Positions 18,218-27,094 of a stretch of DNA of 64,000 nt are shown here, piece after piece (within the stretch, counting starts at the first letter, position 1; every line of letters starts with the position of its first letter). The notes under the pieces are model-generated. The model worked only from the letters and a program-made list of their open reading frames with translations. It searched no databases and was not told where the DNA came from. Source of the stretch: Patiriisocius sp047730165. Its GTDB lineage: Bacteria; Bacteroidota; Bacteroidia; Flavobacteriales; Flavobacteriaceae. The DNA lies in contig NZ_CP159834.1 in assembly GCF_047730165.1 (NCBI RefSeq), positions 1,612,001 through 1,676,000 of the forward strand, read 5' to 3'. A program made the position numbers and the translations under genes.

Positions 18218-19301
18218 TGAGTATGAGTTGTGACCACTGTGGTGCAATCTGTTCGGTTTTTAAATGGGCTATGCTCGACAGCGCATTTGATTTACAATGT
18301 AGTAAAAATTCGGGCTCATTGATCATTTTTGCAAAGGCTTCTCCTAAAGCTTCGGCATTATAATTAGGAACAAGTAAACCATTTTCACCTTGTTTAATAA
18401 TCTCGTTAGGGCCACTCTTGCAATCAACAGAAACAACGGGTGTTTGTTGTGATAAAGCTTCAATAAGTACTCTTGGGAACCCTTCGTAATGACTCGTCAA
18501 TGCTAAAAATTCTGCATTCGCGATATAAGGCTGGATGTTTGGCGTAAACGGTACAATCTCGACGGTGTCGCTAAGATCTAGTTCTTCAACCTTGTTTTGG
18601 ATAAAATCGATGTCGGGTCCTTCCCCCATAATTTTAAGATGGACGTTTACTGCGGAAATGCCAGATTTCTTATAGCCTTCGAGTAAAAGGGAAAAATTCT
18701 TGACGTTTTCTACCAAGCGTCCTAAAAATATAACATACTTAACCTTGAAAGGAGATGGAGTAGCCTGCGTCTTAAAAACTGGGGTTGGATTGTAAATAGT
18801 CGTGGCTTTATCTGTCGAGAATTGTTTGTTGACAGCTTCAGAAACCGCCTTTGCAACTCCCACAATCTTAACCGCACGTTTTACCATCAATTTTGAAACG
18901 GCCTTCTGCTTCGGGAAATATTGATCTAGATTAAAACTTCGCACGACATAAACAATATGTTGTTTGCGATAGATGTAATTAAGATAATACAGTTCTTTGA
19001 TCCCAGACATTCTATTGCGATTGTCAATGATGAGGTCAAATTGTTCCAGTTTTAGATATTTCCGAAGTTGTTGAAACCGTTTGAACCTGCTTAATGTGTT
19101 ATTTTGCTTGTCTTTAAGCTCGCCCAGATTGTACAGTTTGCCCGCATATGGATAATCTATCGCATTTGTGAGTATTACCATATGGACGTTAAAGCCTTGT
19201 GAATCTAGCATTTGTGACAAGATAGCGGTCGAGCGTTCTGCTCCGCCTTTTGCGAGGGATATCGTGACTATGCAAACTTTTATATGGCTATATTTGGACA
19301 A
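18201..19301 (-). CDS. Family 4 glycosyltransferase
   Basis: A retaining GT-B glycosyltransferase of 366 aa. The N-terminal domain has the glycine loop SLAKGGAERST. The C-terminal donor-binding domain has IFLGRLVENVKNF, and the E-x7-E motif EGFPRVLIEAL lies near residue 287. It starts at a TTG; no ATG is available near the conserved N-terminus. A consensus -7 box on the minus strand (19321-19328) gives a leader of about 12 nt. It is followed by, and slightly overlaps, the FdtA-like gene. Confidence 0.85.
   Translation of the reverse strand: MSKYSHIKVCIVTISLAKGGAERSTAILSQMLDSQGFNVHMVILTNAIDYPYAGKLYNLGELKDKQNNTLSRFKRFQQLRKYLKLEQFDLIIDNRNRMSGIKELYYLNYIYRKQHIVYVVRSFNLDQYFPKQKAVSKLMVKRAVKIVGVAKAVSEAVNKQFSTDKATTIYNPTPVFKTQATPSPFKVKYVIFLGRLVENVKNFSLLLEGYKKSGISAVNVHLKIMGEGPDIDFIQNKVEELDLSDTVEIVPFTPNIQPYIANAEFLALTSHYEGFPRVLIEALSQQTPVVSVDCKSGPNEIIKQGENGLLVPNYNAEALGEAFAKMINEPEFLLHCKSNALSSIAHLKTEQIAPQWSQLILNAITH
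19289..19296 (+). promoter_or_regulatory. Promoter -7 element for the rightward glycosyltransferase gene
   Basis: TATATTTG is an exact TAnnTTTG match. Transcription should begin near 19302, 25 nt before the ATG at 19328. It lies inside the start of the divergent gene. Confidence 0.5.
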
Positions 19302-19320
19302 GGATGTCGTTATTGAGACA

Positions 19321-19328
19321 CAAAGATA
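19321..19328 (-). promoter_or_regulatory. Promoter -7 element for the leftward glycosyltransferase gene
   Basis: The minus strand reads TATCTTTG, an exact TAnnTTTG match. It overlaps the first base of the rightward gene, so the two divergent promoters interlock. Confidence 0.5.
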
Positions 19329-20470
19329 TGAGAATACTTTTAGTAGGCGAGTACAGTAGATTGCATAATTCTTTAAAAGAAGGATTACAGGTGCTTGGTC
19401 ACGAGGTTTTACTTATTTCAACAGGCGATTTTTTTAAAAAATACCCAAGTGATATTTTGCTTGCGCGAAAATATGACAGCGGCATATCCGCTAAGATAAA
19501 AGTAGGTATTTATAAAATACTTGGTATAGACATTACTTCCCGAAGCATCAAGAGTCAATTTTTAAAGCATCAAGAACAACTAAAAGGATATGATGTGGTG
19601 CAGTTGATAAATGAAAGTCCTTTTGCTATACAGCCAGAAGAAGAGAAAGCTATCATTCATTTTTTGAGCAACCATAATAAAAAGCTTTTTTTGTTAAGTT
19701 GCGGAGCAGATTATGTAAGTGTATCACACGCTATGAGTGACGCACATTCTTATTCTGTATTATCAGGCTACAAAGATGGTTCATTTGCTAAACAGCGTTT
19801 TGCATCGATGACAAAATATTTGACCACTCCTTTTAATAACTTGCACGATTTTATTTATGACCGTATTTCTGGAGTGATAGCATCAGATATGGACTATCAT
19901 TTGCCTTTGCTCGATCATCCTAAATATATAGGATTGATTGCCAACCCTGTCAATCTCTCAAGACTCACTATTCCTGAAAATAAAGTTACAGAGCCCATCG
20001 TTATTTTTATGGGTGTCAACCGAGGAAATTATCATACGAAGGGGATTCACTATTTTGAAGAAGCTTTAGAGATTATTAAAAATAAATACCAGGAGCGCGT
20101 AAAAATCGATATTGTTGAAAATTTGCCGTATGCAGAATACATTCAACGGTACAATAAAGCTCATATTCTACTAGATCAAGTGCTGGCTTACGATCAAGGT
20201 TACAATGCCCTTGAAGCTATGGCAAAGGGAAAAGTGGTCTTTACAGGTGCTGAAGCTGAATTTGAAAAACACTATGCGCTAGTTGCTCCAGTTGCTATTA
20301 ATGCTTTGCCAGACACAAGGTATCTTGTCAATGAACTTAGTACATTGATTGAAAACCCTAATTTAATAGTAGAAATAGGGGAGCGGGCCAAGGCGTTTGT
20401 TGCTGCCATTCACGACCACGTTGTTGTGGCAAGAAGCTATGTAGATGTATGGATCAGTTCAGAAAAGTAG
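19328..20470 (+). CDS. GT4-like glycosyltransferase
   Basis: A 380-aa GT-B-fold glycosyltransferase of a less usual branch. The N-terminus MRILLVGEYSRLHNSLKEGL and the C-terminal donor-site region with YNALEAMAKGKVVFTGAEAEFE (about residue 297 on) fit the fold. The E-x7-E signature is replaced by a Y-x-A-L-E-A-M-A-K-G helix. I chose the ATG at 19328 because it starts the conserved strand; an ATG at 19304 is also in frame, but it sits at the predicted transcription start. The substrate is unknown. It is divergent from the other GT4 gene. Confidence 0.75.
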   Translation: MRILLVGEYSRLHNSLKEGLQVLGHEVLLISTGDFFKKYPSDILLARKYDSGISAKIKVGIYKILGIDITSRSIKSQFLKHQEQLKGYDVVQLINESPFAIQPEEEKAIIHFLSNHNKKLFLLSCGADYVSVSHAMSDAHSYSVLSGYKDGSFAKQRFASMTKYLTTPFNNLHDFIYDRISGVIASDMDYHLPLLDHPKYIGLIANPVNLSRLTIPENKVTEPIVIFMGVNRGNYHTKGIHYFEEALEIIKNKYQERVKIDIVENLPYAEYIQRYNKAHILLDQVLAYDQGYNALEAMAKGKVVFTGAEAEFEKHYALVAPVAINALPDTRYLVNELSTLIENPNLIVEIGERAKAFVAAIHDHVVVARSYVDVWISSEK

Positions 20471-20558
20471 AAAGTCCCAGTTTGCTATAGATGAAACGAA
20501 GCGGTAAGTTTTATGTTTTATTTGTAAAATAGGTCTATGCTGAAGCCCAAACAGCATA

Positions 20559-21305
20559 CTATGCATTAAAATCGAGCTTGGTTTTCCGTAACTCAAAGTT
20601 TTGACCAAGATATACTTTACGTACCATCTCATCTGCTGCGAGTTCTGCTGGTTTTCCATGTTTTAAAATACTTCCTTCAAACATTAAATAAGTTCTGTCT
20701 GTAATGGCAAGTGTTTCTTGTACGTTGTGATCGGTAATAAGAATGCCGATGTTTTTATTTTTGAGTTTTGCTATAATACGTTGTATGTCTTCTACCGCAA
20801 CAGGGTCAACTCCTGCAAATGGCTCGTCTAGTAAAATGAAGTTAGGGTCAGTGGCTAATGCTCTGGCAATCTCTGTACGTCTTCGTTCTCCACCACTTAA
20901 TAAATCACCACGGCTTTTACGAATATGACCTAAGCCAAATTCTTCAATCAAGGACTCCATTTTTGTAAGCTGCTCTTTTTTTGAAAGCTTCGTCATTTGG
21001 AGGACACTTAAAATATTATCCTCAACACTTAACTTTCTAAACACAGAGGCCTCTTGAGCAAGATAGCCTATCCCGTTTTGAGCACGCTTGTACATTGGGT
21101 ATTTGGTAATTTCTGTGCCATCGAGATGGATGGTGCCTCCGTTAGGCTTTATCAACCCAACAATCATATAAAATGAAGTAGTCTTACCAGCTCCATTGGG
21201 ACCTAATAACCCAACAATCTCTCCTTGATTTACTTCTACAGTAATCCCTTTAACGACCTTTCGGCCTTTATAGGATTTCATTAAATTTTCTGCTTTGAGT
21301 TTCAT
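20559..21305 (-). CDS. lptB: LPS export ABC transporter ATP-binding protein LptB
   Basis: The ATPase of the LptB2FG complex, which extracts lipopolysaccharide from the inner membrane and drives it to the outer membrane. Walker A (GPNGAGKTT, about residues 35-43), Q-loop region (YLAQEASVFRKL), ABC signature (LSGGERRR), Walker B (FILLDEPFAGVDP) and H-loop (ILITDHNVQ) are all present. Length is 248 aa. It is the last gene of a unit with kdsD and tatC, and an LptF/G-type permease lies at 37201-38277. The ATG start matches the family (KLKAENLMKSYKGRKVV). Confidence 0.95.
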   Translation of the reverse strand: MKLKAENLMKSYKGRKVVKGITVEVNQGEIVGLLGPNGAGKTTSFYMIVGLIKPNGGTIHLDGTEITKYPMYKRAQNGIGYLAQEASVFRKLSVEDNILSVLQMTKLSKKEQLTKMESLIEEFGLGHIRKSRGDLLSGGERRRTEIARALATDPNFILLDEPFAGVDPVAVEDIQRIIAKLKNKNIGILITDHNVQETLAITDRTYLMFEGSILKHGKPAELAADEMVRKVYLGQNFELRKTKLDFNA

Positions 21306-21361
21306 GAGGATTGCTGTAATCTATAACGTTAAAAATACCATTAAAATTTCCGAAGTAAAAA

Positions 21362-21709
21362 TTACTTTTTCTGGGCTTCTAGTAAATCCCAGTATTCGTA
21401 TGCTTTACGTAAATGTGGAATCATAATAGTGCCGCCTACTAATAAGGACACACTCATCGCTTCTACTAATTCGTCAGTGTTAACATTAAGTGCGCTGCAG
21501 GCCTCCAGATGATACTTCACACAATCATCACAACGTAATACGAGTGAGTTCCCTAAGCCTAAAAGTTCTTTGGTTTTTTTAGGTAACGCCCCTTCCATAA
21601 AGGCGTTTGTATCTAAATTGAAAATACGTTTTACAATCTTATTATTATCTTCTAGTATACGCGCGTTCATCCTAGAACGGTATGCGTTAAACTCTTCTAT
21701 TTTATTCAT
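21362..21709 (-). CDS. Carboxymuconolactone decarboxylase (AhpD-like) family protein
   Basis: A 115-aa all-helical protein of the CMD/AhpD superfamily. The redox-type motif C-x-x-C followed by H lies at about residues 60-68 (CDDCVKYHLEAC), as in alkylhydroperoxidase-like members. It may protect against peroxides, but the exact activity is unknown. It begins 4 bp after tatC ends and 56 bp before lptB, so it is probably cotranscribed. This gene order is common in flavobacteria. Confidence 0.87.
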   Translation of the reverse strand: MNKIEEFNAYRSRMNARILEDNNKIVKRIFNLDTNAFMEGALPKKTKELLGLGNSLVLRCDDCVKYHLEACSALNVNTDELVEAMSVSLLVGGTIMIPHLRKAYEYWDLLEAQKK

Positions 21710-21713
21710 TTGG

Positions 21714-22568
21714 CTATGATTTGGCTGTTTTTTTTGCAGCTTTCTTTGCTGCTTTTTCTTGATTGCGAATTACCGCTCTACTAATAAAAATACTCACTTC
21801 ATATAAAATGAGAACAGGGACTGCCACAATAACTTGGCTGGCAATATCTGGTGGTGTGATTACTGCGGAAAGGATCAAGACAATTACCAGTGCGAATTTG
21901 CGATATTTCCGCATAAATGCAGGTGTTACGAGTCCTATTTTAGTCAAGAAATAAATGATGATTGGTAGTTCAAAAATAACGCCGCTGGCAAGCACAGAAG
22001 CTCTAATGGTGCTGATATAGCTGTCTAAATCAAACTCGTTGAGTACGGTTTCACTTACTTGATAATTTCCTAAAAAGTTAATCGATAATGGCGTTACAAT
22101 AAAATAACCGAAGAGGACTCCTGTGAAAAATAAGAAGGAGGCTGCAAAGATGAATCCTTTACTGGTATTGCGTTCATTGTTGTGCATTCCTGGGCTTACA
22201 AATTTCCAAAACTCGTAAATAATATAAGGGAATGCCACGATGACTCCAGCAGTAATTGAAGTCCAAATATGAGCAGAAAACTGCCCAGCCATGGTTCTGC
22301 TTTGAATAGAGAATGGCATTTCAGAAAAACAAAAACTATCTAAGCCAATGAGTTGTGCAGAGCTACATAAGAATCTATAGGTAGGGAAATTTGCGTCTTT
22401 TGGCCAGAAAATAATACCATCAAAAATAAATCCTTTAGCGATAAATGCAGCAATACCAATAACAACCACGGCGATAGTAGATCGTATTAAATGCCAGCGC
22501 AATTCTTCTAGATGATCTAAAAAAGACATTTCGGTTTTGGGTTCTCCTATGGGTACTTGTTTTTTCAT
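21714..22568 (-). CDS. tatC: Twin-arginine translocase subunit TatC
   Basis: The receptor subunit of the Tat system, which exports folded proteins with twin-arginine signals. It is 284 aa with six hydrophobic segments. The N-terminal cytoplasmic motif SFLDHLEELRWHLI and the FWKFVSPGMHNNERN loop, in which the invariant glutamate-rich region lies, are typical. The C-terminal tail is Lys/Ala-rich. It begins 5 bp after kdsD. No tatA/B genes are in the window. Confidence 0.95.
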   Translation of the reverse strand: MKKQVPIGEPKTEMSFLDHLEELRWHLIRSTIAVVVIGIAAFIAKGFIFDGIIFWPKDANFPTYRFLCSSAQLIGLDSFCFSEMPFSIQSRTMAGQFSAHIWTSITAGVIVAFPYIIYEFWKFVSPGMHNNERNTSKGFIFAASFLFFTGVLFGYFIVTPLSINFLGNYQVSETVLNEFDLDSYISTIRASVLASGVIFELPIIIYFLTKIGLVTPAFMRKYRKFALVIVLILSAVITPPDIASQVIVAVPVLILYEVSIFISRAVIRNQEKAAKKAAKKTAKS

Positions 22569-22573
22569 ACAGA

Positions 22574-23539
22574 CTATATGATTCCTTCTTTGGTAAGGTT
22601 GTGAATATGCACGATACCTTTATATATACCTTCGCTATGCGCGATTATTTGAGTGATGCCATTAGCTTCCATCATGGTGCTCGCTTCTACTGCCATCGCG
22701 TCGTTATCAATTAATTTTGGATTTGAAGACATAATGTCTTTTGCAGATAACCCTGTAATGCTGTCCACTTTTGTGAGCATACGTCTTAGGTCGCCATCTG
22801 TGATAATACCAACAATTACATTGTTGTCAATAACGGCGGTGACACCGAGCATGCTTTTTGAAATCTCTAGAATCACCTCTTTCATTGGAGTGGAAGGAGC
22901 GACTTGCGGCAGCGCGTTTAAACTAGTTAAATCACTCACTCTCAGGTATAATTGTTTTCCTAAGGAGCCACCTGGGTGGTACTTTGCAAAATCTTTACTT
23001 GTAAATCCTCTGAGTTCTAATAAACAAACTGCAAGTGCATCTCCCATTACAAGTTGCGCTGTTGTGCTTGTTGTGGGTGCTAGGTTATTAGGACAGGCTT
23101 CTTTCTCTATATATGCATTCAAAATGAAGTCCGACTGCTCACCCAGAAATGAATCTGAATTTGAAGTGATCGCAATAATCTTATTTTTTCTTGCTTTAAT
23201 TAAAGGAACGAGTACTTTTATTTCCGGAGTATTTCCGCTTTTAGAAATACAGATTACAGTATCATCTTCTTGTATGGTTCCTAGGTCTCCATGTATTGCA
23301 TCTGCCGCGTGCATAAAAATAGCTGGGGTGCCTGTGCTGTTCAAAGTTGCGACTATTTTTGTGGCTATATTTGCACTCTTACCTATCCCTGTGACAATAA
23401 CGCGTCCAGAAGATTGAAAAATAGAGACCACTGCTTGCGCAAATGAATCATCTACCAAATCCGCAAGATTGTTAATTGCCTGAGCTTCAGTTATTATGGT
23501 GTGTTTGGCGGTATTTATTATCGATTTAAAATCTTTCAC
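22574..23539 (-). CDS. kdsD: Arabinose-5-phosphate isomerase (KdsD/KpsF/GutQ)
   Basis: Converts ribulose-5-phosphate to arabinose-5-phosphate, the first step to Kdo, the core sugar of lipopolysaccharide. A SIS domain (about residues 35-175, with GIGKSANIATKI, the active-site SKSGNTPE and HAADAIHGDLG) is followed by two CBS domains (about 200-320). The 321-aa length is standard. The start is GTG. A consensus -7 box is 56 bp upstream. The grouping with lptB points to shared control of LPS synthesis and export. Confidence 0.93.
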   Translation of the reverse strand: MKDFKSIINTAKHTIITEAQAINNLADLVDDSFAQAVVSIFQSSGRVIVTGIGKSANIATKIVATLNSTGTPAIFMHAADAIHGDLGTIQEDDTVICISKSGNTPEIKVLVPLIKARKNKIIAITSNSDSFLGEQSDFILNAYIEKEACPNNLAPTTSTTAQLVMGDALAVCLLELRGFTSKDFAKYHPGGSLGKQLYLRVSDLTSLNALPQVAPSTPMKEVILEISKSMLGVTAVIDNNVIVGIITDGDLRRMLTKVDSITGLSAKDIMSSNPKLIDNDAMAVEASTMMEANGITQIIAHSEGIYKGIVHIHNLTKEGII

Positions 23540-23594
23540 AACTCTATTGATTTATGCGCTTGCTATAATTATTATTTTAGTATATTTAATACGA

Positions 23595-23602
23595 CAAAAA
23601 TA
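23595..23602 (-). promoter_or_regulatory. Promoter -7 element of the kdsD-tatC-lptB unit
   Basis: The minus strand reads TATTTTTG, an exact TAnnTTTG match, with a leader of about 50 nt to the GTG start. No TTG is present at the ideal distance. Confidence 0.5.
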
Positions 23603-23726
23603 AGCCTAAAACATACCATGCTTTTTATTTGCAAACTTGTGAGTTACAAAATTACGATTGTTACTAGGTTCTTACAATAGTTTAGCCAATTAAAGGTGTT
23701 TACCTAATAAATACTAAAACAAACAC

Positions 23727-25919
23727 GTGACCAAAGTTGATTTATACGCAGCTTTAAAGCAGTACTTTGGGTTTACCCAGTTCAAAGGACTACAAGAACA
23801 AGTAATACAAAGTATTCTCAATCGAGAGAATACCTTTGTAATAATGCCAACAGGTGGCGGAAAATCGCTCTGTTATCAATTACCCGCTCTTATGAATGAA
23901 GGCACCGCGATTGTGGTTTCACCTCTCATTGCTTTAATGAAAAACCAAGTAGATGTGCTACGCTCCATCTCTTCCCATGAAGGAATAGCGCATGTGCTTA
24001 ACTCCTCTCTCAATAAAACCGAGATTAGAAAAGTAAAAAGTGATATCGAAAGCGGTATTACAAAATTACTCTACGTAGCACCAGAGTCTTTAACCAAAGA
24101 TGAATATGTAGATTTTTTACAGAATCAGACTATTTCATTTTTAGCCATTGATGAAGCACATTGCATCAGTGAATGGGGGCACGACTTTAGACCCGAATAC
24201 AGAAATCTAAAAAGTATCATTGAACGCATAGCCGATAATATTCCTATCATAGGCTTGACAGCTACTGCAACGCCTAAAGTACAAGAAGATATCCTTAAGA
24301 ATCTAGGCATGTCTACTGCAAACACATTTAAAGCTTCATTTAATAGACCCAATCTTTATTATGAAGTACGGCCAAAAACAAAAAGTGTGGATAGTGATAT
24401 CACACGTTTTGTGAAACAACACGATGGCAAGAGCGGGATCATTTATTGTTTGAGCCGCAAACGAGTAGAAGAACTAGCGCAAATATTACAAGTAAACGGC
24501 ATTAACGCCGTGCCATATCACGCAGGATTAGATGCTAAAACCCGTGTGCGGCATCAAGACATGTTCTTAATGGAGAAGTGCGATATTGTTGTTGCGACCA
24601 TCGCATTTGGTATGGGTATCGATAAGCCAGATGTACGTTTTGTCATACACAATGATATGCCAAAAAGCATCGAGAGTTATTATCAAGAAACGGGTAGAGC
24701 GGGAAGAGATGGTGGAGAAGGAATTTGTTTAGCCTATTATTCTTATAAAGATATTGAGAAACTCGAGAAGTTTATGAGTGGTAAACCTGTGGCAGAGCAG
24801 GAGATAGGTCATGCGTTATTACAAGAGATGGTTGCTTTTTCTGAAACATCTATGTCTCGACGAAAGTTCATTTTACATTATTTTGGTGAAGCGTTTGATA
24901 CAGATACTGGCGATGGTGGACAAATGGATGATAATATGCGCTATCCTAAAAAGCAACATGAAGCAAAGGAAGATGCCGTAAAGATAATTTCGGTAATTAG
25001 CAGGACTAATGAACAATACAAGTCTAAAGAGGTTGTAAACGTGGTCACAGGAAAACTGAATGCGATGATCAAATCGCACAGGACAGATCAACAAGAGTTT
25101 TTCGGGATTGGTGTTAATAAAGAAGATATGCATTGGCTGGCGTTGCTGCGGCAATTGCTGGTGGCTGGATACTTAAAGAAAGACATAGAGAGTTATGGCG
25201 TTGTTAAAGTAACGAAGCGTGGACGCGAGTTTCTTAAAAATCCAGTGTCATTTTTAATGACAGAAGATCATTCTTTTAAGGAAGCGAATGACGACACTAT
25301 TATTGTCAATCAAAAAGGTGGTGCTGTTGCTGACGAGAAGTTATTTAAGCTTTTAAAAGCAGAGCGAAAGAACATTGCAGATAAGATGAGTTTGCCGCCA
25401 TTTGTTATTTTTCAAGACCCTTCCTTAGATGATATGGCTTTGAAGTATCCTATTACCTTAGAAGAAATGTCTAATGTGCACGGAGTAGGAGAAGGGAAGG
25501 CTAAGAAATATGGTAAAACGTTTGTGAGCCTTATTTCGAGATATGTAGAGGAGAATGGTATTGAGCGCCCAGACGATTTTGTTGTAAAGTCTACAGGGAG
25601 CAATAGTATCAATAAGTTATATATCATCCAGAATGTGGATAGAAAATTACCATTAACAGACATCGCAAGTTCTAAAGGTCTAGATATGCCAGATTTCATT
25701 AAAGAAATGGAGGCTATCGTTTATAGTGGCACTAAGTTGAATATAAATTATTGGATAGATGACTTCCTAGACGATGATCAGCAAGAAGAGATCCATGAGT
25801 ATTTTATAGAAGCTGAAAATGACGATATAGAAGCTGCAATGGAAGAGTTTGATGGCGATTATGATACGGAAGAATTAAGGTTATATCGCATCAAGTTTAT
25901 TAGCGAGGTGGCTAACTAG
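23727..25919 (+). CDS. recQ: ATP-dependent DNA helicase RecQ
   Basis: A superfamily 2 3'-5' helicase in recombination and replication-fork repair. Motif I (TGGGKSLCYQLP, about residue 40), the DEAH box (IDEAHCISEWGHDFRPEY, about 148) and motif VI (QETGRAGRDG, about 322) are intact. The RQC region follows from 370 and an HRDC domain lies at about 530-610, then a C-terminal helical domain to 730. The four zinc-binding cysteines of E. coli RecQ are absent: SMSRRK and the DTGDGGQMDDNM stretch replace the CRR and CGNCDIC segments. The start is GTG. Confidence 0.94.
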   Translation: MTKVDLYAALKQYFGFTQFKGLQEQVIQSILNRENTFVIMPTGGGKSLCYQLPALMNEGTAIVVSPLIALMKNQVDVLRSISSHEGIAHVLNSSLNKTEIRKVKSDIESGITKLLYVAPESLTKDEYVDFLQNQTISFLAIDEAHCISEWGHDFRPEYRNLKSIIERIADNIPIIGLTATATPKVQEDILKNLGMSTANTFKASFNRPNLYYEVRPKTKSVDSDITRFVKQHDGKSGIIYCLSRKRVEELAQILQVNGINAVPYHAGLDAKTRVRHQDMFLMEKCDIVVATIAFGMGIDKPDVRFVIHNDMPKSIESYYQETGRAGRDGGEGICLAYYSYKDIEKLEKFMSGKPVAEQEIGHALLQEMVAFSETSMSRRKFILHYFGEAFDTDTGDGGQMDDNMRYPKKQHEAKEDAVKIISVISRTNEQYKSKEVVNVVTGKLNAMIKSHRTDQQEFFGIGVNKEDMHWLALLRQLLVAGYLKKDIESYGVVKVTKRGREFLKNPVSFLMTEDHSFKEANDDTIIVNQKGGAVADEKLFKLLKAERKNIADKMSLPPFVIFQDPSLDDMALKYPITLEEMSNVHGVGEGKAKKYGKTFVSLISRYVEENGIERPDDFVVKSTGSNSINKLYIIQNVDRKLPLTDIASSKGLDMPDFIKEMEAIVYSGTKLNINYWIDDFLDDDQQEEIHEYFIEAENDDIEAAMEEFDGDYDTEELRLYRIKFISEVAN

Positions 25920-25942
25920 TTTTTGTTTTATTCGGAAATATT

Positions 25943-26635
25943 CTAAACTTTTTTACTTCCTGATTCAAGCCATTCCATCAGCACATAGACCGTCAATAAC
26001 ATCCCTAGCGCATACAGAGAATCTTCAACCGGTATTGTAAATATGCGAGTATTCATATTTTCTGCATGATCATACCATACCACTTGTTCTTGAATAAAAG
26101 ATCCCGTTAACACGCCGTTTACGAGTAGAAAAGGGAGTAAGATAATCAAGAATGTTGGTAAAAATAGAGCCAGTTTATCACGCATATAATTGTAAACCAA
26201 TCCTAATAATAAAATTGTGTAAACAAAATTTACTAGCGTATACCATCTATCATAATAGTACCAAAGACATATGATCATAGTAGTTACAAGTGTCACATAT
26301 ATGATGGACGCCGTTTGATTGCTGAAGGTGAGATTTGGGGATAGATAGGATAGAGAATGATGCGTAAACATGCAGGCATAAGGAATACATATAAAAAACA
26401 GCCACTCTTCTATTGGTAAATTAAATATTTTGTATCCCGTTATATATGCATCGTTAAACCCCCAGAACCCAGCATTTGTAAAAATGATATCCCAAGAAAT
26501 ATAAAAAGCCATCATTATGGCGATGGCTGGAAAGAGGTATTTCCATTTTTTATAGAACTGAAGTTTAGGGTGAAAGCTAAAAAGAAAAGGAACAACAAAA
26601 GACCCTATATTTAAATAGAGATATAGATTTTTCAT
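25943..26635 (-). CDS. crtY: Lycopene beta-cyclase, CrtYcd-type
   Basis: Cyclises both ends of lycopene to give beta-carotene in the membrane. It is the fused form of the heterodimeric (CrtYc/CrtYd) cyclase: 230 aa, six to seven transmembrane helices and two internal repeats. The first repeat has the conserved LPIEEWLFF (about residues 74-82), the second the degenerate counterpart IPVEDSLYAL (about 200-209). It lies 6 bp after crtZ as the last gene of the carotenoid operon and ends 23 bp from the convergent recQ. Confidence 0.87.
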   Translation of the reverse strand: MKNLYLYLNIGSFVVPFLFSFHPKLQFYKKWKYLFPAIAIMMAFYISWDIIFTNAGFWGFNDAYITGYKIFNLPIEEWLFFICIPYACMFTHHSLSYLSPNLTFSNQTASIIYVTLVTTMIICLWYYYDRWYTLVNFVYTILLLGLVYNYMRDKLALFLPTFLIILLPFLLVNGVLTGSFIQEQVVWYDHAENMNTRIFTIPVEDSLYALGMLLTVYVLMEWLESGSKKV

Positions 26636-26641
26636 GCCTAC

Positions 26642-27091
26642 TTATCTTTTAAAGTATTTTAAAGGTGGGACCAACATCCCAAAACATTCACCTTCACCTT
26701 TACCTAAGTGCTTATGGTGTATTTTGTGTGCTCGTCTTATGCCTTTTGCATACCAATTGTTTGCATTACGAAACAGCTTAAACCGTTGATGTATAAAAAT
26801 GTCGTGTATAAAAAAATAAGCTACGCCGTAGGCAAAAATACCTAAGCCTATGGGAAGCCCAATCCAAATGTTATAAGAATCCCAAGCGATAAAACAGCTA
26901 ATACTTACAGCAGCATAAAAGATGAAAAAGAAATCATTACGCTCCCACCAACTGCCGTGGTCTTTATGATGATGGTCTTTATGAAATTTCCATAAAAAGC
27001 CATGCATCACATATTTATGGGTGAACCACGCCATAAATTCCATAATACTAAACGTCATTAAAAAGACAAGAATCCAGAGAAAAATATCCAT
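26642..27091 (-). CDS. crtZ: Beta-carotene 3-hydroxylase
   Basis: A di-iron fatty-acid-hydroxylase-type enzyme that converts beta-carotene to zeaxanthin. The four histidine motifs are present: HKYVMHG (about 25-31), HKDHHHKDHGSW (about 37-48), FIHDIFIHQRF and HKIHHKHLGK near the C-terminus. Length 149 aa and four membrane helices fit the bacterial family. It starts with ATG 3 bp after crtB. Its presence predicts zeaxanthin as the main pigment and yellow-orange colonies. Confidence 0.94.
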   Translation of the reverse strand: MDIFLWILVFLMTFSIMEFMAWFTHKYVMHGFLWKFHKDHHHKDHGSWWERNDFFFIFYAAVSISCFIAWDSYNIWIGLPIGLGIFAYGVAYFFIHDIFIHQRFKLFRNANNWYAKGIRRAHKIHHKHLGKGEGECFGMLVPPLKYFKR

Positions 27092-27094
27092 GGT

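Noticed and set aside
13254..20470. The glycosyltransferase island as a recently transferred genomic island
   Set aside because: No integrase, tRNA insertion site or clear shift in base composition was seen; the genes fit the surrounding style.
22653..23417. A 254-codon reading frame opposite kdsD
   Set aside because: It is entirely antisense to a well-conserved enzyme, and its hydrophobic composition follows from the complementary codons.
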